Shown here piece after piece: positions 6,515 to 13,078 of a DNA stretch of 13,078 nucleotides. Source of the stretch: DASTCC01 sp035711465 (GTDB lineage: Bacteria; Acidobacteriota; Vicinamibacteria; Vicinamibacterales; SCN-69-37); contig DASTCC010000393.1 in NCBI GenBank assembly GCA_035711465.1, positions 1-13,078 of the forward strand, read 5' to 3'. The translations under genes were made by a program, and so were the position numbers. Each line of letters opens with the position of its first letter. The first letter of the stretch is position 1. The notes beneath the pieces were generated by a model that was not told the DNA's origin, searched no databases, and was given only the letters and a program-made list of their open reading frames with translations.

Positions 6515-8767
6515 TCACTTCCTGTCGATGACGCGCCACGTCGTCAACGCCATCGAGAAACTGTCGACGGATTGCGGCCGGAGACTCCGCGTCCCGGCGG
6601 CATCGCCGAACATCGCGTCGTCGAGCAAGCGGCGCAGCGGCGTGGGATCGCTCGAAGCGCCGCGAGTGGTCGCCAGCGCTTCCTGCTCGAGCGTCGTAAA
6701 GTTCTGCCGCGTGGCCGTCGACGGCACGGCAATCGCCACGATCGATTCCCATCCAAGCGTCGTGTCGGTGACGTCGAACCGTCCTGTCGTCCGAACCTGG
6801 CCCGGCCGGATCTGGTTATCGAGCTCCTCGCCGGTCTGGGGAAACAGCGTCTGGATCCCCAGTCCGGCGTCGACGTAGAGCAGCGTGACGTCAACCGGCT
6901 TCTGACCCAGGTTCTTTACCGACAGCTGAATCTGCTCGCCGACTCTCAACAGGACGCCGCGCGAGAGCGACAGCGGCACGCCCGCTGCCTTCGCGTCGGG
7001 AAATCTCGTCGCCGAGATCTCGACGAGCGGTGCGGCGTTCGTCTGCGACTGCGACGCGATGCGCATGAGATTCGATGCGCGCGCGATGCGCCGGATCGGG
7101 CCGACGAGCGCCGCGCCGAGTTGAGGATCGCCGACGGCAGCGATGTCGAACTGCGCCGGCGATTCGACGCGCCCCTTCCCATCCGCACGACCCGATGTCG
7201 GCTGCCACCCGGCCGCGGGCACCAGATGCACGCGATCGCCGACGACGCGCACGAACCAGTCGGCGCCGTCGTCGTCGATGCGGCGCGCCAGCCGGTTCGA
7301 CGCCTCCTCGAGATTCGCGAGCGCGCGCTCGATCGCCGCCGGTCCGCGTCCCTTGGCCACCGCGCGGTAGACGCCGTCGCTCGCCGGCTGCTGCACCGCG
7401 ATGCCGAGCGTGAGATCGCCGAAGCTGTACGCCTTCACTCGCGCGCGGCTGCCGTCGACGATGCGATCCGGCGCGACCGCGGCAACGCCGCCGTAGGCGA
7501 CGGGCTCCACGCGCGCGCTGGTCGCCGTGGCCGAGACGACGCGAAGCATGCCGATCGGTTTGTCCGACTGAGTCGATCCTGCCGCGCCGAACAGCTCGAG
7601 AATCGATCCCGGCGTCACGCCCTGGATGCTGCCGGCGTCGACGCTCCACCCGGCCGGGTTGGCGGCGGAGCTCACGACCATGCGCGGCCGGTCCGGCCAG
7701 GTCCGCAACCCGAGCACTTCGCGATCGAGCCCGGCCCCTTCGAGCATCGGGGTCGGCGCGTTTCGCGATGTCGCCCGATAGCGCTCGAGCACGCGCTGGC
7801 CCAGCTCGCGATAGGTCATCGCGCTCGACGCCTGCCCGAGAATGCTTGCCAGCGTGTAGGTGAAGACGCCGTGCACCGGACTGGTTCGCGCCGGCATCGG
7901 CAGCTCGGGCGTCGTCTCGGTCATGTTCGCGGCGTAGAGCGCGGCGATGTCACCGGCATCGTCGCCGAGTCCCGCCGGTGTGCCTTCGGCGCCCTTGCCT
8001 CTCGAGCGCGTTGCCATCCGTTCGGCGCGGGCGCGCGCTTCGGGAGGCAGCAGCTCGTCCATCGAGATCTGCCGAAGCGTCTCCGGCGCACCTCGCGACA
8101 TCGTGCCCGACTGACACGCGTCGACGATCAGCCACACGAACGCGCCGGTGTTCCGGATGTCGGTCAGCCACCGCCGCAGGTCGTCGTCGACGACGGCATT
8201 GCGGACGACGTGAGGATCGCCGCTGCGATCCCATCCCCTCGCGTCGGCCGGTAGAAAGATCTCGTCGAATCCGTCGGGCTCGCTGTCCTGCGGATCGTCG
8301 TCGGCCGGCTGCTGGCTGCCGTGACCGGCCATCAGCACGACGATCTGATCGCCAGCTGCGGCGACGTCGCGCAGGCGGCGGAACTCGCGTTCGATGTTCG
8401 CGCGCGTCGGACGCCGGCTGGCGTCGGCGGGAACGCCGGCGAGCACACTGATGTCGGCGCTGGGAACATTGAACGGCGCGCGCTCGAGCACCTGCTTGAA
8501 CAGCTGCACGTCGTTCTCGGGGCCGCGCAGATTGTGCCTCGTCATCGACGGATCGACGAACGCGGTCACGCCGATGAGCAGGGCCCGCGTGCGCGAGCCG
8601 GTTCGTGGCGGCGCGGATTGCCGCGGTGCCGGCCCGGCCGATGAGGCTGTTGTCGTCGACGGCGTTGCCTGCGGCGCGGCGTTCACTTCGGGACGCGAAC
8701 AGGCGCCTGTCGGCGTCATGAGTGCCGCTGCAAGCAGCACGGTGCCCGCGCGATGCCAGCGAGACAT
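6515..8767 (-). CDS. Exported caspase-like peptidase C14 with DUF4384-like C-terminal domain
   Basis: This 750-residue protein has a signal sequence (LLAAALM, then GAC, Cys23); the lipobox is imperfect, so lipoprotein or soluble periplasmic fates are both possible. A low-complexity Ser/Thr/Pro linker spans about 30-58. The caspase-fold C14 domain spans about 60-340 and opens with RALLIGV. Its catalytic His149 (LMAGHGSQ) and Cys218 (IVDACQSGTM) are intact, and HGVFTYTLASIL is the usual later helix. A middle region of unclear fold starts near 370 (GVTPGSILELFG). Residues about 600-690 resemble DUF4384, a beta domain found on exported caspases (VTLLYVDAGLGIQTLFPQ). The start lies five bases after the stop of the CHAT gene and no strong Shine-Dalgarno is seen, so coupling is likely. 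Bacterial C14 enzymes often prefer basic residues; its target here is unknown. Confidence 0.92.
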   Translation of the reverse strand: MSRWHRAGTVLLAAALMTPTGACSRPEVNAAPQATPSTTTASSAGPAPRQSAPPRTGSRTRALLIGVTAFVDPSMTRHNLRGPENDVQLFKQVLERAPFNVPSADISVLAGVPADASRRPTRANIEREFRRLRDVAAAGDQIVVLMAGHGSQQPADDDPQDSEPDGFDEIFLPADARGWDRSGDPHVVRNAVVDDDLRRWLTDIRNTGAFVWLIVDACQSGTMSRGAPETLRQISMDELLPPEARARAERMATRSRGKGAEGTPAGLGDDAGDIAALYAANMTETTPELPMPARTSPVHGVFTYTLASILGQASSAMTYRELGQRVLERYRATSRNAPTPMLEGAGLDREVLGLRTWPDRPRMVVSSAANPAGWSVDAGSIQGVTPGSILELFGAAGSTQSDKPIGMLRVVSATATSARVEPVAYGGVAAVAPDRIVDGSRARVKAYSFGDLTLGIAVQQPASDGVYRAVAKGRGPAAIERALANLEEASNRLARRIDDDGADWFVRVVGDRVHLVPAAGWQPTSGRADGKGRVESPAQFDIAAVGDPQLGAALVGPIRRIARASNLMRIASQSQTNAAPLVEISATRFPDAKAAGVPLSLSRGVLLRVGEQIQLSVKNLGQKPVDVTLLYVDAGLGIQTLFPQTGEELDNQIRPGQVRTTGRFDVTDTTLGWESIVAIAVPSTATRQNFTTLEQEALATTRGASSDPTPLRRLLDDAMFGDAAGTRSLRPQSVDSFSMALTTWRVIDRK

Positions 8768-8772
8768 GACGG

Positions 8773-11538
8773 CTACCGGCGTTCGAAGCTCATCGGGGCC
8801 GTGTTGCCGGCAACGACGAGCGCGGACCAGTAATAAGGATGCGATCGATCGGCGCGCTTGAGGGTCTGCAGTTGTGCCGAGCGCAGCGCCGCGGCGCGCC
8901 CTTCGCCCTTGCTCAGGCCCTGGTAGTACCCGGTCACGAGATCCGCCGTGCCCGCGTCGTCGACCTTCCAGAGCGTCAGAACCTGGGTCGCCGCGCCGGC
9001 GATCGTCAGCGCGCGGCGGAAGCCGTAGACGCCGTCGCCGGCGCGCACTTCGCCAAGCCCCGTCTCGCAGGCCGAGAGCACCACGAGGCGAGTGCCGCGC
9101 AGATCGAGATTGGCGGCTTCGAGCGCGGTGAGCAGGCCATCTTCAGCGCCCGCAGCCGGCGCGGCGCCGGCGCCAGCGAGCGCGATCGCGGCGCGCGCCA
9201 AGGGCGCAGGATCGTTGGTGATGCGGACGACCGGCGTCAGTCCGCGATCGTCGCCGCCGCGGGCGCCGGCGACGCCGCCTTTCGCATCGGTCGCACCGAC
9301 GACGAACGCGTGCGTGGCGAAATGCAGCACCTCTGGGCCGTGGACGGCTTTGACCGCCGCCTCGGTTGCCGCGGCGCCCGATATCACCTTTGCCGAGGGC
9401 ACGAGCTTCGCGATCGCGTTCCCTTCGCGGGCCGTCCCCGGCAGCGGCGAGAAGGACATCGCACCCGGCGCGGCGGTCGCTGACGCGAATTGAGGTGCGG
9501 CAATCACGAGCGCCGTCGCTTGCGGCGCGGCAGTCGCGGCGAAGCGCAGCACGTCGCGGCTCGACGCGAGATACGACAGGCTCAGCCGCTCGACGAGATA
9601 CCGGCCGTCGGCCGCGGTCATCGCCGCGAACGGCAGCAGATTCAGCACGTCGTCCGGCACGACGTAGACGTGCACCGCCCCGGCGATCGCCGCTTCGATT
9701 GGTTGGACGAGGAGATCGTAGACGGCGCGGCCTGTGGTACGGACGGTCGTGTCACGGGCCGCGCGCAGCGTCGGCCGCCAGGTGTTGATCGCCGCTTCGA
9801 TCGGCGCCGCGTCGCCCAGCTCGATCCACGCGAGCTCCTTGTCCGCGCGGACCACGAAGGCCGCGTAGCGCGGCGCGCCGAATCGCCTCGCGCGATCGGC
9901 CGTCCTCGGATCGAACGGCAGGTACTTCACGTACTCGACGACGGCGTGGCCGGCGGGCAGACCGGCGCGAACATCCGCGAGCGTCGTCGGGCTCAGCTCG
10001 GCACGGGCCGCCGCGCTTTTGCCAGCGAGCTCACGCTCGAGGCGATCGGTTTCGGCGCCGAGCTCCGCAATGCGCGCGTCGCGGGCGGCGGGGGCGAGTC
10101 CAGCGGGGTTCAGCACCACCTGCGCGAGCGAGCTCCTCGCTTTTGCGAGCGCGTCGAACGACGCGCGATCGGCCTCGGCAAGGTTGGCGCGCAGCAACGC
10201 GGTCGAATTGACGACGGCATCGAGGACGCGGCCCTTGCGCTGCAGGATCGCCGTCGCCGCGAGGGTCGTCCATTCCGGATTCTCATTGCCGAACTCGAGC
10301 CGCATCGACAGCGCGATGTCGGTGTTCTCCTGCACCGTGCGCATGTAGCTGATCTTCTGCGCCTCGGATCCGCTTGCAATCGTCAGCCCCAGGCCGCGTT
10401 CGGCGATGGCGACCGATCGCGACATCGCCGCCAGCGCTTTCGGGCCGTCGGCAGCGACCTGATAGAAGACGGCGAGCCGCTGCAGCGCTTCGCCGGTCAG
10501 CGGGTGACTCGCGCCGAGCATGGTCTCGCGAATGCCGAGCCCTCGGTGGTAGAGCGACTCGGCGGTCGCGCGGTCGCCGAGCAGCAGGCGAAGCATCGCC
10601 CGGTTGATCGACACCGTGGCCGCGTCGAGCGAGTCCTGCAGCTTCGCGGTCCCGTATTCGGCGAGCGCTTTCTCGTACATCGCGTCGGCCGCGGCCAGAT
10701 CCCCAGATTCCTGAAGGTTGGCGGCGAGCTGGACCATCCCGGTCGTGCGGTCGGGATGGCCGGCCGGCCGAACCCGCTCGCGAACCGCCAGCGATTCTTC
10801 GAGAAGCGGCCTCGCGGCCGTCAGGTTGCCTTGATTCTGATGGAGCTGCGCGAGTCCGCTCAGCGTGCCGGCCAACGCGATCGTCGGCTCGCGGCCAGGG
10901 GCCTTGTAGACCGCGATCGCCTTCTCGAACAGCGGCTGAGCGCGGCTGTAATCGCCCATGGCCACGTACAGGCTCGCGAGATTGGCCTGCGCACCGGCGA
11001 GTGCCGGCTGGCCGGCAGCGACCTTCTCGTAGATCGCCACCGCGCCGGCGAGCGACCTCTCCGCTTCGGCCGGGTCTCCGAGTCCGCGCCTGACGTTGCC
11101 GAGGACCGTGAGAATCGAGGCCACCTGAGCGCTCTCGCGACCCGTCGCGCGTTCCTGATGTTCGAGCGCCCGCTGCAGCGGTTGGAGCGCCGCGGCAAAC
11201 TGGCCGGCCTGGAAGAGATTCAACCCCTGGCCGGACAGAATCCCCGGCAGCTGCGCCGCCGACGCCGGGTCCTTCTCGGCGAGAGCGACGGCCTGCTCGT
11301 AGAGCGGCACGGCGTCGCGAAAGCGGCCCGCCGCGCGGAGTTTGTTGATCTCGTCGCTCAACTGCTCCAGCGTGCGCGGCGCCGGAGCGGCTTGTGGTGC
11401 CGCCTGCGGCTGAGCGCGAACGACGGGACTGCCGGTGGTGATGACGGCAAAGACGACGCCGGCGATGGCGGCCGAGGCCGCCACGCCGGGTCGGCGATGG
11501 ACGGCGAACACACCGGCGCGGGGAGCAACGCGCGACAT
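8773..11538 (-). CDS. Exported TPR-CHAT protein, 921 aa (first gene of the protease operon)
   Basis: A long basic n-region and hydrophobic segment (about 18-42, ending VVRAQ) form a signal peptide, followed by a Pro/Ala/Gln linker. TPR repeats run from about 55 to 390 (for example GNLTAARPLLEESLAVRER), of the kinesin-light-chain-like 42-residue type. A helical region follows (about 390-520). CHAT covers about 531-917 with His743 (HFATHAF) and Cys824 (LSACETGLGEV), and ends with SHPYYWSALVVAG. Between His and Cys there are 80 residues, against 43 in the 1168-residue CHAT; the extra part is Gly/Ala-rich. GAGG eight bases before ATG 11538 supports the start. As the promoter-proximal gene it sets the 5' end of the operon. 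Inferred role: TPR-regulated, caspase-fold cysteine peptidase outside the cytoplasm. Confidence 0.92.
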   Translation of the reverse strand: MSRVAPRAGVFAVHRRPGVAASAAIAGVVFAVITTGSPVVRAQPQAAPQAAPAPRTLEQLSDEINKLRAAGRFRDAVPLYEQAVALAEKDPASAAQLPGILSGQGLNLFQAGQFAAALQPLQRALEHQERATGRESAQVASILTVLGNVRRGLGDPAEAERSLAGAVAIYEKVAAGQPALAGAQANLASLYVAMGDYSRAQPLFEKAIAVYKAPGREPTIALAGTLSGLAQLHQNQGNLTAARPLLEESLAVRERVRPAGHPDRTTGMVQLAANLQESGDLAAADAMYEKALAEYGTAKLQDSLDAATVSINRAMLRLLLGDRATAESLYHRGLGIRETMLGASHPLTGEALQRLAVFYQVAADGPKALAAMSRSVAIAERGLGLTIASGSEAQKISYMRTVQENTDIALSMRLEFGNENPEWTTLAATAILQRKGRVLDAVVNSTALLRANLAEADRASFDALAKARSSLAQVVLNPAGLAPAARDARIAELGAETDRLERELAGKSAAARAELSPTTLADVRAGLPAGHAVVEYVKYLPFDPRTADRARRFGAPRYAAFVVRADKELAWIELGDAAPIEAAINTWRPTLRAARDTTVRTTGRAVYDLLVQPIEAAIAGAVHVYVVPDDVLNLLPFAAMTAADGRYLVERLSLSYLASSRDVLRFAATAAPQATALVIAAPQFASATAAPGAMSFSPLPGTAREGNAIAKLVPSAKVISGAAATEAAVKAVHGPEVLHFATHAFVVGATDAKGGVAGARGGDDRGLTPVVRITNDPAPLARAAIALAGAGAAPAAGAEDGLLTALEAANLDLRGTRLVVLSACETGLGEVRAGDGVYGFRRALTIAGAATQVLTLWKVDDAGTADLVTGYYQGLSKGEGRAAALRSAQLQTLKRADRSHPYYWSALVVAGNTAPMSFERR

Positions 11539-11643
11539 GACCGATACCTCGCCTGAGGGAGTCGGGGCCGCGTGCCAGGTCTTAACCGGGCCGCATCCCG
11601 GCAGGACCCGACAGCGTTCCCCTGCGCTTTCACCGAGGCGCAG

Positions 11644-11672
11644 AGCCTATGGCTGGGCCAGGGCGAAGTCAA
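11644..11672 (-). promoter_or_regulatory. Candidate sigma70-like promoter of the protease operon
   Basis: Read on the minus strand, TTGACT (11667-11672) and TAGGCT (11644-11649) are separated by exactly 17 bases. Transcription would start near 11637, leaving a leader of about 100 nt before ATG 11538. It is the only good -35/-10 pair I saw in the 189-base gap upstream. The -10 is weak, so control by the ECF-like sigma factor or another factor remains possible. Confidence 0.45.
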
Positions 11673-11674
11673 GA

Positions 11675-11709
11675 CGGCGGCGATCCTCGCGGATGGAGGG
11701 TCGCCGCCG
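11675..11709 (-). terminator. Hairpin terminator candidate after the PEP-CTERM gene
   Basis: CGGCGGCGA (11675-11683) pairs perfectly with TCGCCGCCG (11701-11709), and CCTC (11685-11688) pairs inside with GAGG (11696-11699). It begins 18 bases past the end of the minus-strand gene at 11728. The downstream sequence TCTTGACTTC is only slightly T-rich and already contains the -35 of the next promoter candidate. Confidence 0.55.
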
Positions 11710-11727
11710 CCTGCCTCGAGTGAGAGG

Positions 11728-12513
11728 TCAGCTCCGGGCGCGCCGACGCCGCCACGCCAGCGCCGCGCCGCCGGTGAGCATGAGCAGCCACGTCGACGGT
11801 TCGGGCACGCTCGTATCGACAGGACCGGCCGTCAGCTCGATCGTGAACGGCACGAAGTCGTTGGTCTGCGTCTCCTCGTTGAAGATCGTGAATGGCTGGA
11901 ACGCCAGGTTGAAGCCGACGTTGGCCGTCGGAACAACGCCGGCAATCGCGTTGAAGAAGGCGATGCCGTTCGCGTCGAGACCGAAGGTCGCGCCGGAGGC
12001 GAACGAGCCGCTGAAGGGCGTAGTCCTCACCGCCAGGTACGCCTGTGTCTCGGACGGATCGTCTCCCGTGTAGAGCGATTGCAGGTCGCCGGAATCGGAG
12101 GTCGGTCCGAGGAAGTTCGCGACCAGGTCGTCGAGGTTGGCGAAGCAGGTGACGATGGCTGAAAACGTCGAGCAGGCGGTCGTGACCGCAGCGTCGCTGA
12201 AGGATCCAATTGGAATCGCCGCCACCACGTGCAGCCCGTCAACGGTGAGATTGCCTGCCGCCGCGTTGGACGTGGTCAAGGTCAGCGTCGGCGTGAAGTT
12301 CAGCAGGCTGAACAGGCTGGTGTCGCAGGTGCCCGGTCCGGCCGAACACAGGCTGTTGAACGTCGCCACGTCGAAGGCGCCGTCCCAGACGACCATGCCG
12401 TCGTCGGACGCGCCGTTGAACTCGAACTTGCTCGCCTCCGCCGGCGACGCCAGCAGGAAGGTAGAGACCACGATTGCCAGACCGCCGAAACATTCGCGCA
12501 ATGCCCGACGCAT
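11728..12513 (-). CDS. PEP-CTERM sorting-domain exported protein
   Basis: This 261-residue protein has a Sec signal peptide (about 1-27, cleavage after AEA) and a C-terminal PEP-CTERM signal: VPEPSTW at 236-242, a hydrophobic segment, then the basic tail WRRRRARS. In known systems, exosortase (EpsH/XrtA type) recognises this tag and the protein goes to the surface or matrix, usually with exopolysaccharide. The body, about 210 residues, is beta-rich and Thr/Ser/Phe-rich, with four cysteines (56, 63, 114, 123) that could form two disulfides. No enzyme motif is visible. GGAGG at 12520-12524, six bases before ATG 12513, supports the start. Upstream there is a sigma54-type promoter, which fits the known link of PEP-CTERM genes to RpoN and PrsK/PrsR. 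The exosortase gene is not in this window. Confidence 0.92.
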   Translation of the reverse strand: MRRALRECFGGLAIVVSTFLLASPAEASKFEFNGASDDGMVVWDGAFDVATFNSLCSAGPGTCDTSLFSLLNFTPTLTLTTSNAAAGNLTVDGLHVVAAIPIGSFSDAAVTTACSTFSAIVTCFANLDDLVANFLGPTSDSGDLQSLYTGDDPSETQAYLAVRTTPFSGSFASGATFGLDANGIAFFNAIAGVVPTANVGFNLAFQPFTIFNEETQTNDFVPFTIELTAGPVDTSVPEPSTWLLMLTGGAALAWRRRRARS

Positions 12514-12572
12514 ACCCGACCTCCGTCGACTGGGGAGCTTCCCGACTTTGGACTGAGAACCGGCCGCACCGG

Positions 12573-12588
12573 TGCAAGAACTTCGCCA
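12573..12588 (-). promoter_or_regulatory. Sigma54 (RpoN) promoter of the PEP-CTERM gene
   Basis: The minus strand reads TGGCGAAGTTCTTGCA, matching the consensus TGGCACG-N4-TTGCW at all core positions: TGGC, then TTGCA, with ten bases between GG and GC. Predicted start is near 12562, giving a leader of about 48 nt that contains the GGAGG ribosome site. Such promoters need an enhancer-binding activator; candidate sites lie upstream at 12637-12670. Confidence 0.75.
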
Positions 12589-12636
12589 GAGACGGCCGTC
12601 GAGTCGGGGTGATTGCCGGCAGAGCCGCGATGATCG

Positions 12637-12670
12637 AAGTCGGACCGGAGCCAGACTTAAGTCGGGCCGG
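12637..12670 (-). promoter_or_regulatory. Two 12-bp direct repeats, candidate enhancer for a sigma54 activator
   Basis: On the + strand AAGTCGGACCGG (12637-12648) and AAGTCGGGCCGG (12659-12670) agree at 11 of 12 positions. Their starts are 22 bp apart, about two helical turns, so both face the same side. Relative to the predicted start near 12562 they lie at about -75 to -108, normal for upstream activating sites. The second overlaps the palindrome GACTTAAGTC (12654-12663). An activator such as PrsR is a plausible ligand, by family knowledge only. Confidence 0.5.
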
Positions 12671-12688
12671 CGCGCCGGGCGGCAGACG

Positions 12689-13078
12689 CTACAAGCTCCA
12701 GCGCAGCAGCACCGATCCGACCGTGAACCCCGCGCCGACCGAAGCGAGCAGCAGCAGATCGCCCTTCTTCAGCCGGCCGGTCGCACGCGCATCGGCGAGC
12801 GCCAGCGGGATCGTGGCCGCGGTGGTGTTGCCGAACCGGTCGAGGTTGATGACCACCTTGTTCGGATCGACGCCCAGCTTCTGCGTGCTGGCTTCGATGA
12901 TCCGGCGGTTCGCCTGGTGCGAGACGAACAGATCGAGATCGTGCACGGTGAGGTGGTTGCGGTTGAGGATCCGCCGCGAGATCTCCTCGGTCATGCGCAC
13001 CGCGAACTTGAACACCGCCTGACCGTCCTGCTTCACGAAGTGCAGGCGCTCGTTGACGGTCTCGATCGAGGCCGGCCG
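12689..13078 (-). CDS. fabH: Beta-ketoacyl-ACP synthase III (FabH family), C-terminal part
   Basis: The visible 129 residues are the C-terminal part of a FabH-type thiolase-fold enzyme; the frame stays open to the window edge, so the start is outside. An internal GTG at 13034-13036 could look like a start but is within the family's conserved sequence (LHFVKQDGQAVFKFAVR). Two of the three catalytic residues are visible: His in VSHQANRRI (codon 12917-12919) and Asn in RFGNTTAATIPLAL (codon 12827-12829). The Cys would be upstream. The ending 'GDLLLLASVGAGFTVGSVLL' is typical. FabH condenses acetyl-CoA with malonyl-ACP to begin fatty acid synthesis; variants make other acyl chains. The gene is 175 bases upstream of the PEP-CTERM gene, which has its own promoter, so they are probably separate units. 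Confidence 0.93.
   Translation of the reverse strand, partial: RPASIETVNERLHFVKQDGQAVFKFAVRMTEEISRRILNRNHLTVHDLDLFVSHQANRRIIEASTQKLGVDPNKVVINLDRFGNTTAATIPLALADARATGRLKKGDLLLLASVGAGFTVGSVLLRWSL

Noticed and set aside
6230..8254. 674-codon open frame on the + strand, antisense to the trypsin-like and caspase genes
   Set aside because: It runs across two well-supported minus-strand genes, has Arg-rich composition and no domain or ribosome site.
1501..11538. Craspase-like or gasdermin-type defence system
   Set aside because: No Cas7-11, gasdermin, NLR or nuclease gene is present, and all four proteins carry export signals, so a cytoplasmic antiphage role is not supported.
9490..11556. 688-codon open frame on the + strand, antisense to the 921-aa TPR-CHAT gene
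   Set aside because: It mirrors the real gene in a codon-position shadow, with no motif or signal peptide.
11571..11577. TGGCACG on the minus strand, a perfect sigma54 -24 half, upstream of the protease operon
   Set aside because: The -12 position reads CCCGA where TTGCA should be; there is no GC at the required spacing.
13034..13036. GTG as a start codon for a short FabH-like protein
   Set aside because: The frame continues upstream with conserved FabH sequence to the window edge, so this is an internal Val codon.

Overview
The window is GC-rich and gene-dense, and looks like a chromosomal segment of an acidobacterium-like Gram-negative, probably Vicinamibacteria or a relative. This placement is inferred from four things: a sigma factor of the PF07638/TIGR02999 type, TPR-CHAT and caspase-like proteins made for export, a PEP-CTERM protein, and GGGTGCT-type intergenic heptamers. 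No rRNA, tRNA, transposase or CRISPR array is visible.

Left arm, + strand (1-1430): the 3' part of an ECF-like sigma factor gene is followed by two small paralogous secreted proteins of 123 residues each. Each paralog is preceded by nearly the same 47-nt leader, and the two leaders and start codons lie exactly 554 bp apart. A strong hairpin follows the first paralog. Heptamer-rich inverted repeats follow both, and the second of these lies at the convergent junction with the large minus-strand unit.

Core, minus strand (11538 down to 1501): four large genes appear to form one operon with gaps of 5, 4 and 69 bp. In transcription order they are a TPR-CHAT protein (921 aa), a caspase-like C14 protein with a DUF4384-like tail (750 aa), a trypsin-like lipoprotein with a calcium-loop C-terminal region (477 aa), and a second, longer TPR-CHAT protein (1168 aa). 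All four have export signals, and all four keep their expected catalytic residues. The locus therefore encodes three caspase-fold (clan CD) enzymes and one trypsin-fold enzyme, probably acting outside the cytoplasm. A sigma70-like promoter candidate lies about 105 bp upstream of the first start codon.

Right arm, minus strand (11728-13078): a PEP-CTERM surface or matrix protein has a textbook sigma54 promoter element and two upstream 12-bp direct repeats spaced 22 bp apart, which look like an enhancer. Upstream of it is the 3' part of a FabH-type ketoacyl-ACP synthase III, cut by the window edge.

The most interesting feature is the four-protease export operon next to a sigma factor and twin secreted beta-rich proteins. 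A proteolytic cascade or surface signalling system is a reasonable hypothesis, but the sequence alone gives no substrate. The sigma54 control of the PEP-CTERM gene is the clearest regulatory signal.
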